Of a stretch of 42,256 nt of DNA, positions 9,117 through 16,814 are shown piece by piece. Under the pieces are notes generated by a model that saw nothing but the letters and a program-made list of their open reading frames with translations, ran no database searches and had not been told where the DNA came from. Position 1 is the first letter of the stretch. Each line of letters starts with the position of its first letter. The DNA is from Gammaproteobacteria bacterium (lineage in GTDB: Bacteria; Pseudomonadota; Gammaproteobacteria; Steroidobacterales; Rariloculaceae). The stretch is from NCBI GenBank assembly GCA_022820625.1, contig JAJEFE010000077.1, positions 160,126 to 202,381 on the forward strand. The letters run 5' to 3'. The translations under genes were made by a program, and so were the position numbers.

Positions 9117-9674
9117 TCAGGCAGTCTTGACGGGTTCCATGATGGCATCCAGGTTGAGCCGGTCGCAGAATTCCATGAATTCTTCCCGAATGCCCGAAAT
9201 GTGGATGCCCGCGGGAATATTCACGAACATCTGAACCGAAAACATGGGCGTCCCCGTGTGCACCGCCGGATAGCTGCGAGTCGTGACTTCGGCGATGCCG
9301 ATCTTGCGTTCGGCAAAGAATCCGGAAAGGTGATGCACGATGCCCGGTTGATCGAGGCAAACCACGTCGATTGCGTAGGGCAGCAGTTCCTTGTTGTACT
9401 CCATGGCGCTGGTGCGCCGCACATGAATGGTCAGGTCTTCGTTTCCGGCGTAGCGCCCCAGATCCTGCTCCAGCCTGCTGATGGCGTGCCAGTTGCCTGC
9501 AACCAGCAGAATCATCGCAAACTCCGCGCCCAGCGCGGTCATGCGGCTTTCCCTGATACTGGCGCCGCACTCCAGGATGATCCTGGAGATGGTCTGTACT
9601 GCGCCCGTGTGGTCGTTGCCCACCGCGGTGATGACCAGAAGTTGTTCCATTCGTGCGGATTCCGACGGTTCCAT
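9117..9674 (-). CDS. gcvR: GcvR-like ACT-domain regulator of glycine cleavage
   Basis: This 185-residue protein has two ACT domains, at about 12-85 (VITAVGNDHTGAVQTIS) and 103-180 (VVCLDQPGIVHHLSGFF). This layout fits GcvR, which binds glycine and blocks the activator GcvA in E. coli. Neither gcvA nor gcv genes are in the window. The neighbouring bcp and the divergent dapA match the E. coli layout and support the name. A second ATG eight codons in (9650) is an alternative start. Confidence 0.85.
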   Translation of the reverse strand: MEPSESARMEQLLVITAVGNDHTGAVQTISRIILECGASIRESRMTALGAEFAMILLVAGNWHAISRLEQDLGRYAGNEDLTIHVRRTSAMEYNKELLPYAIDVVCLDQPGIVHHLSGFFAERKIGIAEVTTRSYPAVHTGTPMFSVQMFVNIPAGIHISGIREEFMEFCDRLNLDAIMEPVKTA

Positions 9675-9846
9675 TCGCTCAGTTTACTCCGATCAAGCCA
9701 GGGCCTGTTAGCGTCCTGCGGACAGGGTTGACGGCGTACGGGCGAAACCGGGTTGCCCCCGGGCAGGAACGCTTCCAGGCGGGAACAGTTGCGTACCTGC
9801 AGGGTCAAACGTACCATCCCGGCCAATCGTATTCCGAGGCGAGTGG

Positions 9847-10734
9847 ATGTCTTTTGGGAGTATCGTTGCGCTGGTGACCCCGATGAACGCCGCGGGGGGT
9901 ATCGACGAGACGCAGTTGGCGCGCCTTGTCGAATTCCATCTGACGGCAGGCACGGAGGGCTTCGTTATTGCCGGGACGACGGGCGAGTCGGCAACGTTGA
10001 CGCGCGACGAACATATCGGAGTGATCGAACGGGCCTGCCAACTGGTGGATGGCAGGGCGCCGGTGATTGCCGGCACGGGATCCAATTCCACGGCTCAGAC
10101 GCTGGACCTGTCCCGCGCCGTGGACAACCTGCCTGTAGCGGGTTTCCTGCTCGTGACCCCCTATTACAACAAGCCGACCCAGGAGGGCATGTACCGGCAC
10201 TTCTGCGCGGTGGCGGATGGCGTTGGCAGGCCTGTGACGCTCTACAACGTACCGTCCAGGACAGGTGTGGATCTCACTTCCGCAACGGTGGCCCGCCTGG
10301 CGCGCCACGGAAACATCAGCGGGATCAAGGAGGCTACCGGAGAACTGGGCCGCGTGACGCAATTGCGCCGGTTATGCGGCAGGGACTTCGTGCTGCTCAG
10401 CGGCGACGATGTGACGGCATGCGAATTCATGCTCAGAGGAGGAGACGGCGTTATATCGGTGACGGCCAACGTGGCGCCGGCACAGATGAGAGCGCTTTGC
10501 GATGCGGCCCGGTCGGGCGAACGGATCGAAGCCGAGCGAATCGACGGCGAACTGGGATCGCTGCATCGTGCCCTGTTCCTGGAAAGCAACCCGATCCCGG
10601 TGAAGTGGGCGGTGGAGCAGCTTGGATTTCCGGCGCCGGGAATCCGCCTGCCGCTGACGAGGCTGGCCCGGGGACATCGGGAGACGCTGCGCCTGGCCAT
10701 GTCCGAGGCAGGGGTCGAGGTCTCTGCTCCATGA
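9847..10734 (+). CDS. dapA: 4-hydroxy-tetrahydrodipicolinate synthase
   Basis: This 295-residue TIM-barrel aldolase joins pyruvate and aspartate semialdehyde in lysine and diaminopimelate synthesis. The Schiff-base Lys161 is in GIKEATG, Tyr133 and Arg138 are in YNVPSRTG, and the GTTGES motif is at 43-48. The length is standard. A GAGGCGAG Shine-Dalgarno-like stretch lies just before the ATG. The gene is divergent from gcvR and overlaps the following lipoprotein gene by 4 nt. Confidence 0.97.
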   Translation: MSFGSIVALVTPMNAAGGIDETQLARLVEFHLTAGTEGFVIAGTTGESATLTRDEHIGVIERACQLVDGRAPVIAGTGSNSTAQTLDLSRAVDNLPVAGFLLVTPYYNKPTQEGMYRHFCAVADGVGRPVTLYNVPSRTGVDLTSATVARLARHGNISGIKEATGELGRVTQLRRLCGRDFVLLSGDDVTACEFMLRGGDGVISVTANVAPAQMRALCDAARSGERIEAERIDGELGSLHRALFLESNPIPVKWAVEQLGFPAPGIRLPLTRLARGHRETLRLAMSEAGVEVSAP

Positions 10735-11042
10735 TGCAGCGCGCCGTCGCGGCGGCAATCGCGCTGGTGTTCTGTGTCTGCGGCTGCTCCCGCAACGCAG
10801 GGTTGCGCTGCGAGAACCAGGCGCGCTACGACACGGCAGAGGAGGTTGCACCGCTCATGATCCCGGACGACCTGGATCCACCGGGGGAAGCCGAGGCCCT
10901 GCGAATACCGGCCACGGGCAGCTCTGCGGTGGCTGGCGAATCGCAGGCGCCTGGAGAGTCTCAGGAGCCGGCGGCGGACGGAGACCCCGCATCCTGCACA
11001 GAGGCACCGCCGGACTTCTTCCAGGAAGGACTACCGGGATAA
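10731..11042 (+). CDS. Small BamC-like lipoprotein
   Basis: This 103-residue protein starts at an ATG overlapping the dapA stop. Residues 1-19 form a lipoprotein signal (AAIALVFCVCGC), with the lipobox Cys likely at the end of VCGC. The following part (RYDTAEEVAPLMIPDDLDPP, then ALRIP) resembles the extended N-terminal stretch of BamC, which binds BamD in the outer-membrane assembly machine. No BamC helix-grip domains follow. In E. coli bamC follows dapA, so this is probably a reduced BamC. The similarity is judged by eye. The Ser/Glu/Pro-rich tail is likely disordered. Confidence 0.6.
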   Translation: MMQRAVAAAIALVFCVCGCSRNAGLRCENQARYDTAEEVAPLMIPDDLDPPGEAEALRIPATGSSAVAGESQAPGESQEPAADGDPASCTEAPPDFFQEGLPG

Positions 11043-11083
11043 CGTCGCGCGCTGCCGCGCACCGGCGGCGTACCGTGCCGCCC

Positions 11084-11099
11084 GGCGCGTTTTCGCGCC
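11084..11099. terminator. GC-rich stem-loop between convergent genes
   Basis: GGCGCG, a TTTT loop and CGCGCC form a tight hairpin (extendable past one mismatch by CC/GG), in the 67-nt gap between the ends of the BamC-like gene and doxX. There is no clear U-run on either side, so it may slow or stop transcription in both directions but is not a textbook terminator. Confidence 0.35.
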
Positions 11100-11109
11100 C
11101 GGTTGCGGC

Positions 11110-11583
11110 TCAGTAGGGTTCCGAACCCCCTCGGGAGCGGTTGATCAGGTAGTCCATGGACAGCTTCCCCGGACCGAAGACCATCACCGCAAGCAGCATG
11201 AGCCCCCAGAGCCAATGATCATTCACCGTATTCTCGAAACCGGCGCTGAAAATGACGTGAGCGTAGGCGATGACGGCCACGACGTTGATGATCGAGAGTC
11301 CCAGGGCCCCAAGCCTGCCGGCAAGACCCACAAACAGCATCAGCGGGAACAGCAGTTCACCCACGGTTCCCAGCAAGGCCGCAAGATACGGTGACAGCAG
11401 CGGGACGCGGTACTCGTGTTCAAAAAGAAACAGGGTGGAGTCCCACGAGTTCAGCTTGATCATGCCGGCCTTCCAGAACTGGTAGCCGACGTAGAATCGC
11501 ATCAGGACCAGGAACAGGTCCCAGCGCAGCGAGTTCAGAATCCTTGCCGGACCCGTTATCAGATACTTGATGGTTGCTTCCAT
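11110..11583 (-). CDS. DoxX-family membrane protein of the bufferin operon
   Basis: This 157-residue inner-membrane protein has four predicted membrane segments (about 22-38, 60-85, 90-110 and 120-140). It has DoxX-family features such as the early FxxGxxKL-type stretch (YQFWKAGMIKL) and a C-terminal GPGKLSMDYLI. DoxX proteins are often encoded with DUF692/DUF2063 genes. Its start overlaps the 3' end of bufC by 25 nt. It may handle redox equivalents or help bufferin export; neither role is shown by the sequence. Confidence 0.85.
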   Translation of the reverse strand: MEATIKYLITGPARILNSLRWDLFLVLMRFYVGYQFWKAGMIKLNSWDSTLFLFEHEYRVPLLSPYLAALLGTVGELLFPLMLFVGLAGRLGALGLSIINVVAVIAYAHVIFSAGFENTVNDHWLWGLMLLAVMVFGPGKLSMDYLINRSRGGSEPY

Positions 11584-12401
11584 ACCTGCGAACCTCGATC
11601 AGTTGTTGCCGATTGCGCGCCCGCCGCGGAAACGCCCGCGAGCAGCCCCAGACTCAGGATGGTTTGCAGCGCCGAGGCAAGGTCCGGCGCAGTCTCGTTG
11701 TTGTCTCGTTCCGATGCCCCGTCGACTGGCTGCCATGCATCCTGAAGGCGGGTGCCGCGGGCCAGTTCCGCCGCCAGGCGGAATGCAGCCCGGTCGAGCC
11801 TGTGTACTTGCAGATCGTGGCCCTGCCTTGCGATTGCGACACTTTCCCCGCCCTGGTCCAGGTCGACTCGGTCGTCGCTTCCGGACTGATTGGCCCTCCA
11901 GATGGAGAAGACCGGGTAGCGCGACCGAAGCAGGCGCATGGCACGGCGTGGGACAAAGACCAGATTGCCGTAGTCAGTTTCGTCGAACCGGCCGAACTCG
12001 GAAATCGACAGGGCCGGCTCGTCGGGATCCAGGTGCACCTCTTCCAGCGCCCATTCGAGCGACGCCACATCCGGCAGATACCGATACTGCGTCTCGCCGT
12101 AACTGACTTTGAGAAAGGAGGAAAAGTCTTGTCCGTAACGCTGCAAGTCGCCGGATCGCCAGGGATTTGCCCGGGTGTATTCTCGCGCAAGGCCTGTAAA
12201 GCAGGCATCGCCGACCAGGCGCTCGATGACCGGGTAGCTCGCCGCAAGGGCCTTTCTGAAGATCTCCCGGTGGTTGTTCCGGTAGACCTCCACCCGCTGG
12301 GCCGGCGCGACTCCGTTGTCCCTTACCAGGGCCAGGAGCCTGCTCGACTCGCCGGTGAACGCCTGACCGCAGGTCGTTTGCAAATCACGCAGCGAGTTCA
12401 C
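11559..12401 (-). CDS. bufC: BufC/HvfC-type partner protein (DUF2063)
   Basis: This 280-residue protein has the DUF2063 N-terminal domain (LRDLQ at the start, then RVEVYRNNHREIFRKALAAS and YPVIERLVGD) and a C-terminal domain of about 150 residues. In bufferin and Hvf systems this protein pairs with the DUF692 oxidase and presents the precursor peptide for modification. The start is GTG at 12401, overlapping the bufB stop by 17 nt, so translation is coupled. The last 60 residues are less conserved and hold one hydrophobic stretch. Confidence 0.85.
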   Translation of the reverse strand: MNSLRDLQTTCGQAFTGESSRLLALVRDNGVAPAQRVEVYRNNHREIFRKALAASYPVIERLVGDACFTGLAREYTRANPWRSGDLQRYGQDFSSFLKVSYGETQYRYLPDVASLEWALEEVHLDPDEPALSISEFGRFDETDYGNLVFVPRRAMRLLRSRYPVFSIWRANQSGSDDRVDLDQGGESVAIARQGHDLQVHRLDRAAFRLAAELARGTRLQDAWQPVDGASERDNNETAPDLASALQTILSLGLLAGVSAAGAQSATTDRGSQVWKQPSSI

Positions 12402-13260
12402 AGGCCTCGTCCAGAATCCGCCGCGCGGTATCGGCCTCGCTCATCAGCCGTTCCAGGGGAGGGTAGTCGGAATCCCACTCGATGAGGGCGGGGCGCGGGC
12501 CGAACCGTGCGACCGCATGACGGAAAAGCTCCCATACCGGCCGGCAAACCGGTGCATTGTGGGTATCGATCAGGATCTCGCGTTCGCCGAATCGGCGTGC
12601 GGTATGGCCTGCCAGGTGCATCTCCGCGACCCGCGCCGGCGGGATGGCATCCAGATAGGCAAGGGGATCGAAGCCGTGGTTAACGGCATTGACGTGGATG
12701 TTGTTGATGTCCAGCAGCAGCCCGCAGCCGCTCTGCCGGGATACCTCCACCAGGAATTCATGTTCGGGCATGGCCGAATCCACGAATTCCAGGTAGCTGG
12801 AAATATTTTCGATGAGGATGGGCCGCTTCAGCGTGTCCTGTACTTCCTGGACCCGGCACACCATGTGCTCCAGGGCTTCTTCCGTGTACGGCAGCGGAAG
12901 CAGATCGTTCAGGTGTCGCCCGCCGACGGCGCCCCAGGAAAGATGCTCGGAGACCAGGGCGGGCTCGACGCGGTGGACGAGCGCCCGGAGGCGGCGCAGA
13001 TGGTCCTTGTCCAGCGGGTCCGTGGAGCCGATGGAGAGACCGACCCCGTGGAGGCTGAGCGGATAGTTCGGGCGGATTCGTTCCAGCGCGCTGCTGGCGA
13101 TTCCGTCCTCGGCAAAATAGTTTTCGCTATGCGCCTCGAGCCACGCGATGGGCGGGCGCCGGTTGATGATTTCGCCGTGATAGGGTCCGCGAAGGCCGAT
13201 CCCGGCGGTTGCCGGGATCGGTTCCGAATTGATAGCTGCGTGTTCGACGCCCGGCGTCAT
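12385..13260 (-). CDS. bufB: BufB, DUF692/MNIO iron-dependent peptide-modifying oxidase
   Basis: This 291-residue TIM-barrel enzyme belongs to the multinuclear non-heme iron-dependent oxidases (the MbnB family). Likely metal ligands are visible: His71 (LHGVGLS), Glu105-His106 (SEHLSW), Glu151 (IENISSY), Asp184 and His189 (DINNIHVN), His215 and His219 (EMHLAGH), Asp232-His234 (IDTHNAP) and Glu261 (IEWDSD). Enzymes of this type oxidise cysteines of their precursor peptide into heterocycles. The frame is open further upstream, but the ATG at 13260 overlaps the precursor stop by 4 nt and starts the family domain. Confidence 0.92.
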   Translation of the reverse strand: MTPGVEHAAINSEPIPATAGIGLRGPYHGEIINRRPPIAWLEAHSENYFAEDGIASSALERIRPNYPLSLHGVGLSIGSTDPLDKDHLRRLRALVHRVEPALVSEHLSWGAVGGRHLNDLLPLPYTEEALEHMVCRVQEVQDTLKRPILIENISSYLEFVDSAMPEHEFLVEVSRQSGCGLLLDINNIHVNAVNHGFDPLAYLDAIPPARVAEMHLAGHTARRFGEREILIDTHNAPVCRPVWELFRHAVARFGPRPALIEWDSDYPPLERLMSEADTARRILDEACELAA

Positions 13261-13508
13261 TCCCTGACTTCGCCGCCGGCGATCCGATCGCACGTGCCGG
13301 CAGGAAGCAGAATGTACTCGTTGGGGTCGGCGTCCGTGGCGGCCTGTCCCTGACAGGTATGTCCAGGTCCTGCGCAGTCGTTGGCGCCGGCCTTGACGAT
13401 GCCGTAGCACTTCTCCATTTCGGGCGCATCCTGCGCGGATACGCCAAGGGCCCCTGCTGCAAGAAGGCTGCCGACGGCGGTGGAAATCAGGACTCTTCTA
13501 CTGGTCAT
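13257..13508 (-). CDS. bufA1: Bufferin precursor peptide (DUF2282)
   Basis: This 83-residue secreted peptide is the likely substrate of BufB. A signal peptide covers about residues 1-25 (SLLAAGALGVSA, cleavage before Q). The mature part carries four Cys in the DUF2282 pattern: EKCYG, NDCAG, HTCQG and GTCDR, with QAATD and the GG near the end. In studied bufferins, MNIO-modified cysteines give a metal-binding periplasmic peptide that protects against copper. The same use here is inferred from family and operon. Confidence 0.92.
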   Translation of the reverse strand: MTSRRVLISTAVGSLLAAGALGVSAQDAPEMEKCYGIVKAGANDCAGPGHTCQGQAATDADPNEYILLPAGTCDRIAGGEVRE

Positions 13509-13533
13509 CGTTACGTTCCTTGTCTGGTGTGAA

Positions 13534-13563
13534 CTTATAGTCTTCGACAGTGTCTGTCACCAA
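13534..13563 (-). promoter_or_regulatory. Putative bufA promoter with operator-like inverted repeat
   Basis: On the minus strand TTGGTG (13563-13558) and TATAAG (13539-13534) are spaced by 18 nt, about 26-31 bases in front of the bufA start. Between them lies GACAGTGTCTGTC (13546-13558), a perfect 5+3+5 inverted repeat, placed where a repressor or a MerR-like activator would act. No regulator gene is next to the operon. The call rests on pattern only. Confidence 0.4.
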
Positions 13564-13593
13564 AGGTTGCCATCAATATTCCCGAGGGCGACC

Positions 13594-13622
13594 TTGGTAA
13601 CAGGGAGGTCTGCGCGTATAGT
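13594..13622 (+). promoter_or_regulatory. Putative sigma70 promoter of the RND operon
   Basis: TTGGTA (13594-13599) and TATAGT (13617-13622) are separated by exactly 17 nt, upstream of the RND gene start at 13716. The resulting leader would be about 85 nt. Judged by eye against the consensus. Confidence 0.45.
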
Positions 13623-13715
13623 ACACCCGCTCCGCGGGGGAAGGGGCATTTGCAGCGCAAATCCTGCCGAATCCCCGTATCCGTTCACAACGCGCTGTTT
13701 CGGAAGAACTCTGCA

Positions 13716-16700
13716 ATGACGCTGACGCGACTTGCTCTGGGCAACCCAGTTGCCGCCGCCGTGGCGGTGCTGCTGGTGTTGCTGTTCGGCTCCATCGCGC
13801 TGACGCAGATACCGGTGCAGATGATCCCCACGGTGGTCCTGCCGCGGATCACCATCACCACGGCCTGGCGCGCGGCGGCGCCCGACGAGGTGGAGTCGGA
13901 GATCATCGAGGTGCAGGAAGACGTCCTGCGGGGCGTTCCGGGCGTGGACCAGATGGTGTCCACGGCGACGCAGGGATCGGGTACCGTCACACTGACGTTC
14001 GACGTGGGCGTATCCGTGGAGCGTGCGCTCATCGAGGTGATGAACCGGCTCAACCAGGTGCCCAGGTATCCGGTCGATGCCACCGAACCGGTGCTGGTGA
14101 TCGGCTCGTCCATGGAAGAGAACACGGCCGCCTGGTTTTCCCTGCGCCCCGAACCGGGTAACACGAACGATATCGACTCGTATCTGGATTTCGTCGAGGA
14201 AGTGATTCAGACGCGTTTCGAACGCGTCAACGGTGTGTCCACCGCCGGAATTTTCGGAGGCCGCGAAAGCGAGATCCGGATCACATTCGATCCTTACAAG
14301 GCTGCCGCGCTGGACATCCAGCTACCTGCGGTGGCCACCCTGGCAGGCAACAACGTGGATACCACGGGGGGCTTTACCGATATCGGGCGCCGCCAGTACA
14401 CCGTCCGCTACGCGGGTCAGTACGCCGTCTCCGAATTCGAGAACATGGTTCTGGCATGGCGCGACGGCAATCCGGTTCGTCTGGGCGACGTCGCTGCGGT
14501 GGACCGGAGTCTCGTGGACCAGACGGTTGTCCTGACCCAGGACGGCGGTCCCGCCATCGCCCTCAACGTCCAGCCCGAAGAAGGCATCAATATTCTGGAG
14601 GTGATGGAGGGTGTCAAGGAGGCCGCAATCGAATTGCAGGAAGGCCCGCTGGCGCGGGAAGGGCTGGTCCTGGAACAGATCTATGACGAGACCGACTACA
14701 TCCTGCAGTCCATTGCGGCGCTGAGGAACAATCTTCTGATCGGGATCATGCTGGCCGTCGGCATCCTGTGGTGGTTCCTGCGGCGCTTTCAGGCCACACT
14801 CGTGATTGCCGTGGCGATCCCGATTTCGCTGTTCTTCTCCTTCTTCGCGCTCAACCTGGGAGGACGGACGCTGAACGTGGTTTCCCTGGCCGCGCTGGCG
14901 TTCGCCATGGGCCTGGTGCTGGATGCCTCTATTGTCGTGCTCGAGAACATCGTCCGGCTGCGGGAAAACGGCGAGCGGAGTTCCGCGGCTTCGCTGGCGG
15001 GCGCACAACAGGTCTGGGGCGCCTTGCTGGCCTCCACGGCCACCACCGTCGCGATTTTCCTTCCCATCCTGTTTCTGCAGGACTTCTCGGCGCAGATCTT
15101 TGCGGATCTGGCGTTTGCCATTTCGGTGGCGATCATCGTGTCGCTGTTCATTGCCATCGGCATCGTTCCGACCGCAGCGCACAGCTGGCTGCGCCATGTC
15201 AACCTGCATGATCCCCATCGCTCCTGGTGGGAAGGCGGTACGCGATTCGTCATGCGCGCCACCGACACGCCGCGGCGCCGCCATGGCTGGATCGCCGGCC
15301 TGGTCCTGTCGGCAGCCGGCCTCACCTGGTTGCTGCTGCCGCCTGCCGACTACCTGCCCGAAGGCAAGCAGAACTGGGTATTCGCCTACGTGCTTCCGCC
15401 GCCGGGGCTGAGCGTCGAGTCTGCAAAGACGGAATTGGTGGACGTGATCGCGGACCGGGTGGCGCCCTACCAGGAGGGCGGGAAGGAACCGGCCATCGAC
15501 TATTACTTTGCCGCAGTCATGGGCAGCTTCGGCTTTATCGGTCTCAGTGCCGCCGATCCGGGTGACGTTGACGAAATCCTGGAGATTTTCAACGGCGAGA
15601 TCCTGGCCGGTTTTCCGGACACCCTGGCCTTTGCAAACCGCGTCTCGATCTTTACCAGGGTAGAGGGCGCCCGGTCCATCGAGGTGAACCTCCAGGGCGA
15701 GGACATCAATGCCTTGTTGACGGTCGCGCGGATGGGGATGGGCCTGATTTCGCAGGCCATACCGGGAGCGCAGGTACGGCCGGACCCGGGGGTGGTGCTG
15801 GCGCAGCCCGAACTGCGGCTGATCCCGGACGAGCGGCGTATCGCGGAGGTCGGCTGGAGCCGCAACGTCGTGTCCAACATTGCCCGCGCCCTGGGCGACG
15901 GGCTCTTCGTGGGCGAGTATTTCGACGGCATCAGGAAGCGCAACATCGTGGTTCGTGCGCTTGACTGGAGCGATCCGGAGGAACTGGCGGCGGTTCCACT
16001 GGCCACTCCCCAGGGGGGCGTGGTTCCCGCCGGAGACCTGATGCGTATCGAGCGCACCGTGGGACCGGACCAGATTCGCCGGGTGGATCGGCGCCGGACC
16101 ATCACCCTGGTCGTCACACCGCCCTCGGACATGTCGCTGGAGGAGGCCCTGACCACGCTGAGGTCCGACGTCTCGCCTGCCTTGCTGGGCCAGCTTCCCT
16201 CGGACGGTGAGCTGAGCTTCTACGGCAGCGCCGACGACCTGGAAATCGCGCTGGGTAACATGGGGCGAAGCTTTCTCCTGGCGATCATCATCCTGTATCT
16301 GCTGGTCAGCGCGTTGTTCCGCTCGTTCAGGGACAGCCTGCTGGTGCTGCTGGTGATTCCCCTTGCAACCGTTGGCGGCGTGGTCGCCCTGCGGATCACC
16401 GATCTGCTGGTATTCCAGCCCATGGACCTGCTGACCATGATCGGCTTCATCACGCTGCTTGGCCTGGTCGTCAACAATGCGATCCTGCTGGTTTACCAGA
16501 CGCGTACATCAGAACGTGCGGGTGCTGCAAGGCGCGACGCGGTTGAGAAAGCCGTCCGCATCCGTCTCAGGCCCATCCTCATGAGTACGCTGACCAGCCT
16601 GTTCGGTATGCTGCCTCTGCTGGTTATTCCAGGGGCCGGCACGGAACTCTACCGCGGCATGGCGGCAGTCATCGTGGGTGGCATGAGCGTGAGCACCGCA

Positions 16701-16814
16701 TTTACCCTGATACTGCTGCCGAGTTTGCTGCGACTGGGCGAAGAACGCCGGATCGGGACGGTCGGTGGGACATTGGCAGGCGGTTACGCAGTCCGTCAGG
16801 GCGAAGGAACATGA
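13716..16814 (+). CDS. RND-family efflux transporter, inner-membrane pump
   Basis: This 1032-residue protein has the AcrB/HAE-type layout: one TM helix at 10-30, a periplasmic porter domain, TM2-6 from about 335, a second periplasmic domain and a C-terminal TM bundle. At the proton-relay site in TM4 the usual Asp-Asp pair is LDASIVVLEN, so only one Asp remains. In TM10 the position of AcrB Lys940 falls in GLVVNNAILLV, giving Asn. This fits a less-studied HAE-like branch. The ATG at 13716 has a GGAAGA stretch before it and removes an unlikely 22-residue extension. It is coupled to the fusion-protein gene by a 4-nt overlap. Substrate unknown; no tolC here. Confidence 0.92.
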   Translation: MTLTRLALGNPVAAAVAVLLVLLFGSIALTQIPVQMIPTVVLPRITITTAWRAAAPDEVESEIIEVQEDVLRGVPGVDQMVSTATQGSGTVTLTFDVGVSVERALIEVMNRLNQVPRYPVDATEPVLVIGSSMEENTAAWFSLRPEPGNTNDIDSYLDFVEEVIQTRFERVNGVSTAGIFGGRESEIRITFDPYKAAALDIQLPAVATLAGNNVDTTGGFTDIGRRQYTVRYAGQYAVSEFENMVLAWRDGNPVRLGDVAAVDRSLVDQTVVLTQDGGPAIALNVQPEEGINILEVMEGVKEAAIELQEGPLAREGLVLEQIYDETDYILQSIAALRNNLLIGIMLAVGILWWFLRRFQATLVIAVAIPISLFFSFFALNLGGRTLNVVSLAALAFAMGLVLDASIVVLENIVRLRENGERSSAASLAGAQQVWGALLASTATTVAIFLPILFLQDFSAQIFADLAFAISVAIIVSLFIAIGIVPTAAHSWLRHVNLHDPHRSWWEGGTRFVMRATDTPRRRHGWIAGLVLSAAGLTWLLLPPADYLPEGKQNWVFAYVLPPPGLSVESAKTELVDVIADRVAPYQEGGKEPAIDYYFAAVMGSFGFIGLSAADPGDVDEILEIFNGEILAGFPDTLAFANRVSIFTRVEGARSIEVNLQGEDINALLTVARMGMGLISQAIPGAQVRPDPGVVLAQPELRLIPDERRIAEVGWSRNVVSNIARALGDGLFVGEYFDGIRKRNIVVRALDWSDPEELAAVPLATPQGGVVPAGDLMRIERTVGPDQIRRVDRRRTITLVVTPPSDMSLEEALTTLRSDVSPALLGQLPSDGELSFYGSADDLEIALGNMGRSFLLAIIILYLLVSALFRSFRDSLLVLLVIPLATVGGVVALRITDLLVFQPMDLLTMIGFITLLGLVVNNAILLVYQTRTSERAGAARRDAVEKAVRIRLRPILMSTLTSLFGMLPLLVIPGAGTELYRGMAAVIVGGMSVSTAFTLILLPSLLRLGEERRIGTVGGTLAGGYAVRQGEGT

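Noticed and set aside
9753..10730. Long plus-strand frame running across dapA into the lipoprotein gene
   Set aside because: The part over dapA is Arg/Gly-rich shadow sequence; only the end from the ATG at 10731, with a lipoprotein signal, is credible.
14322..15284. Minus-strand frame of 320 codons inside the RND pump gene
   Set aside because: It is antisense to conserved pump sequence and has Asp/Gln/His-rich composition with no recognisable domain.
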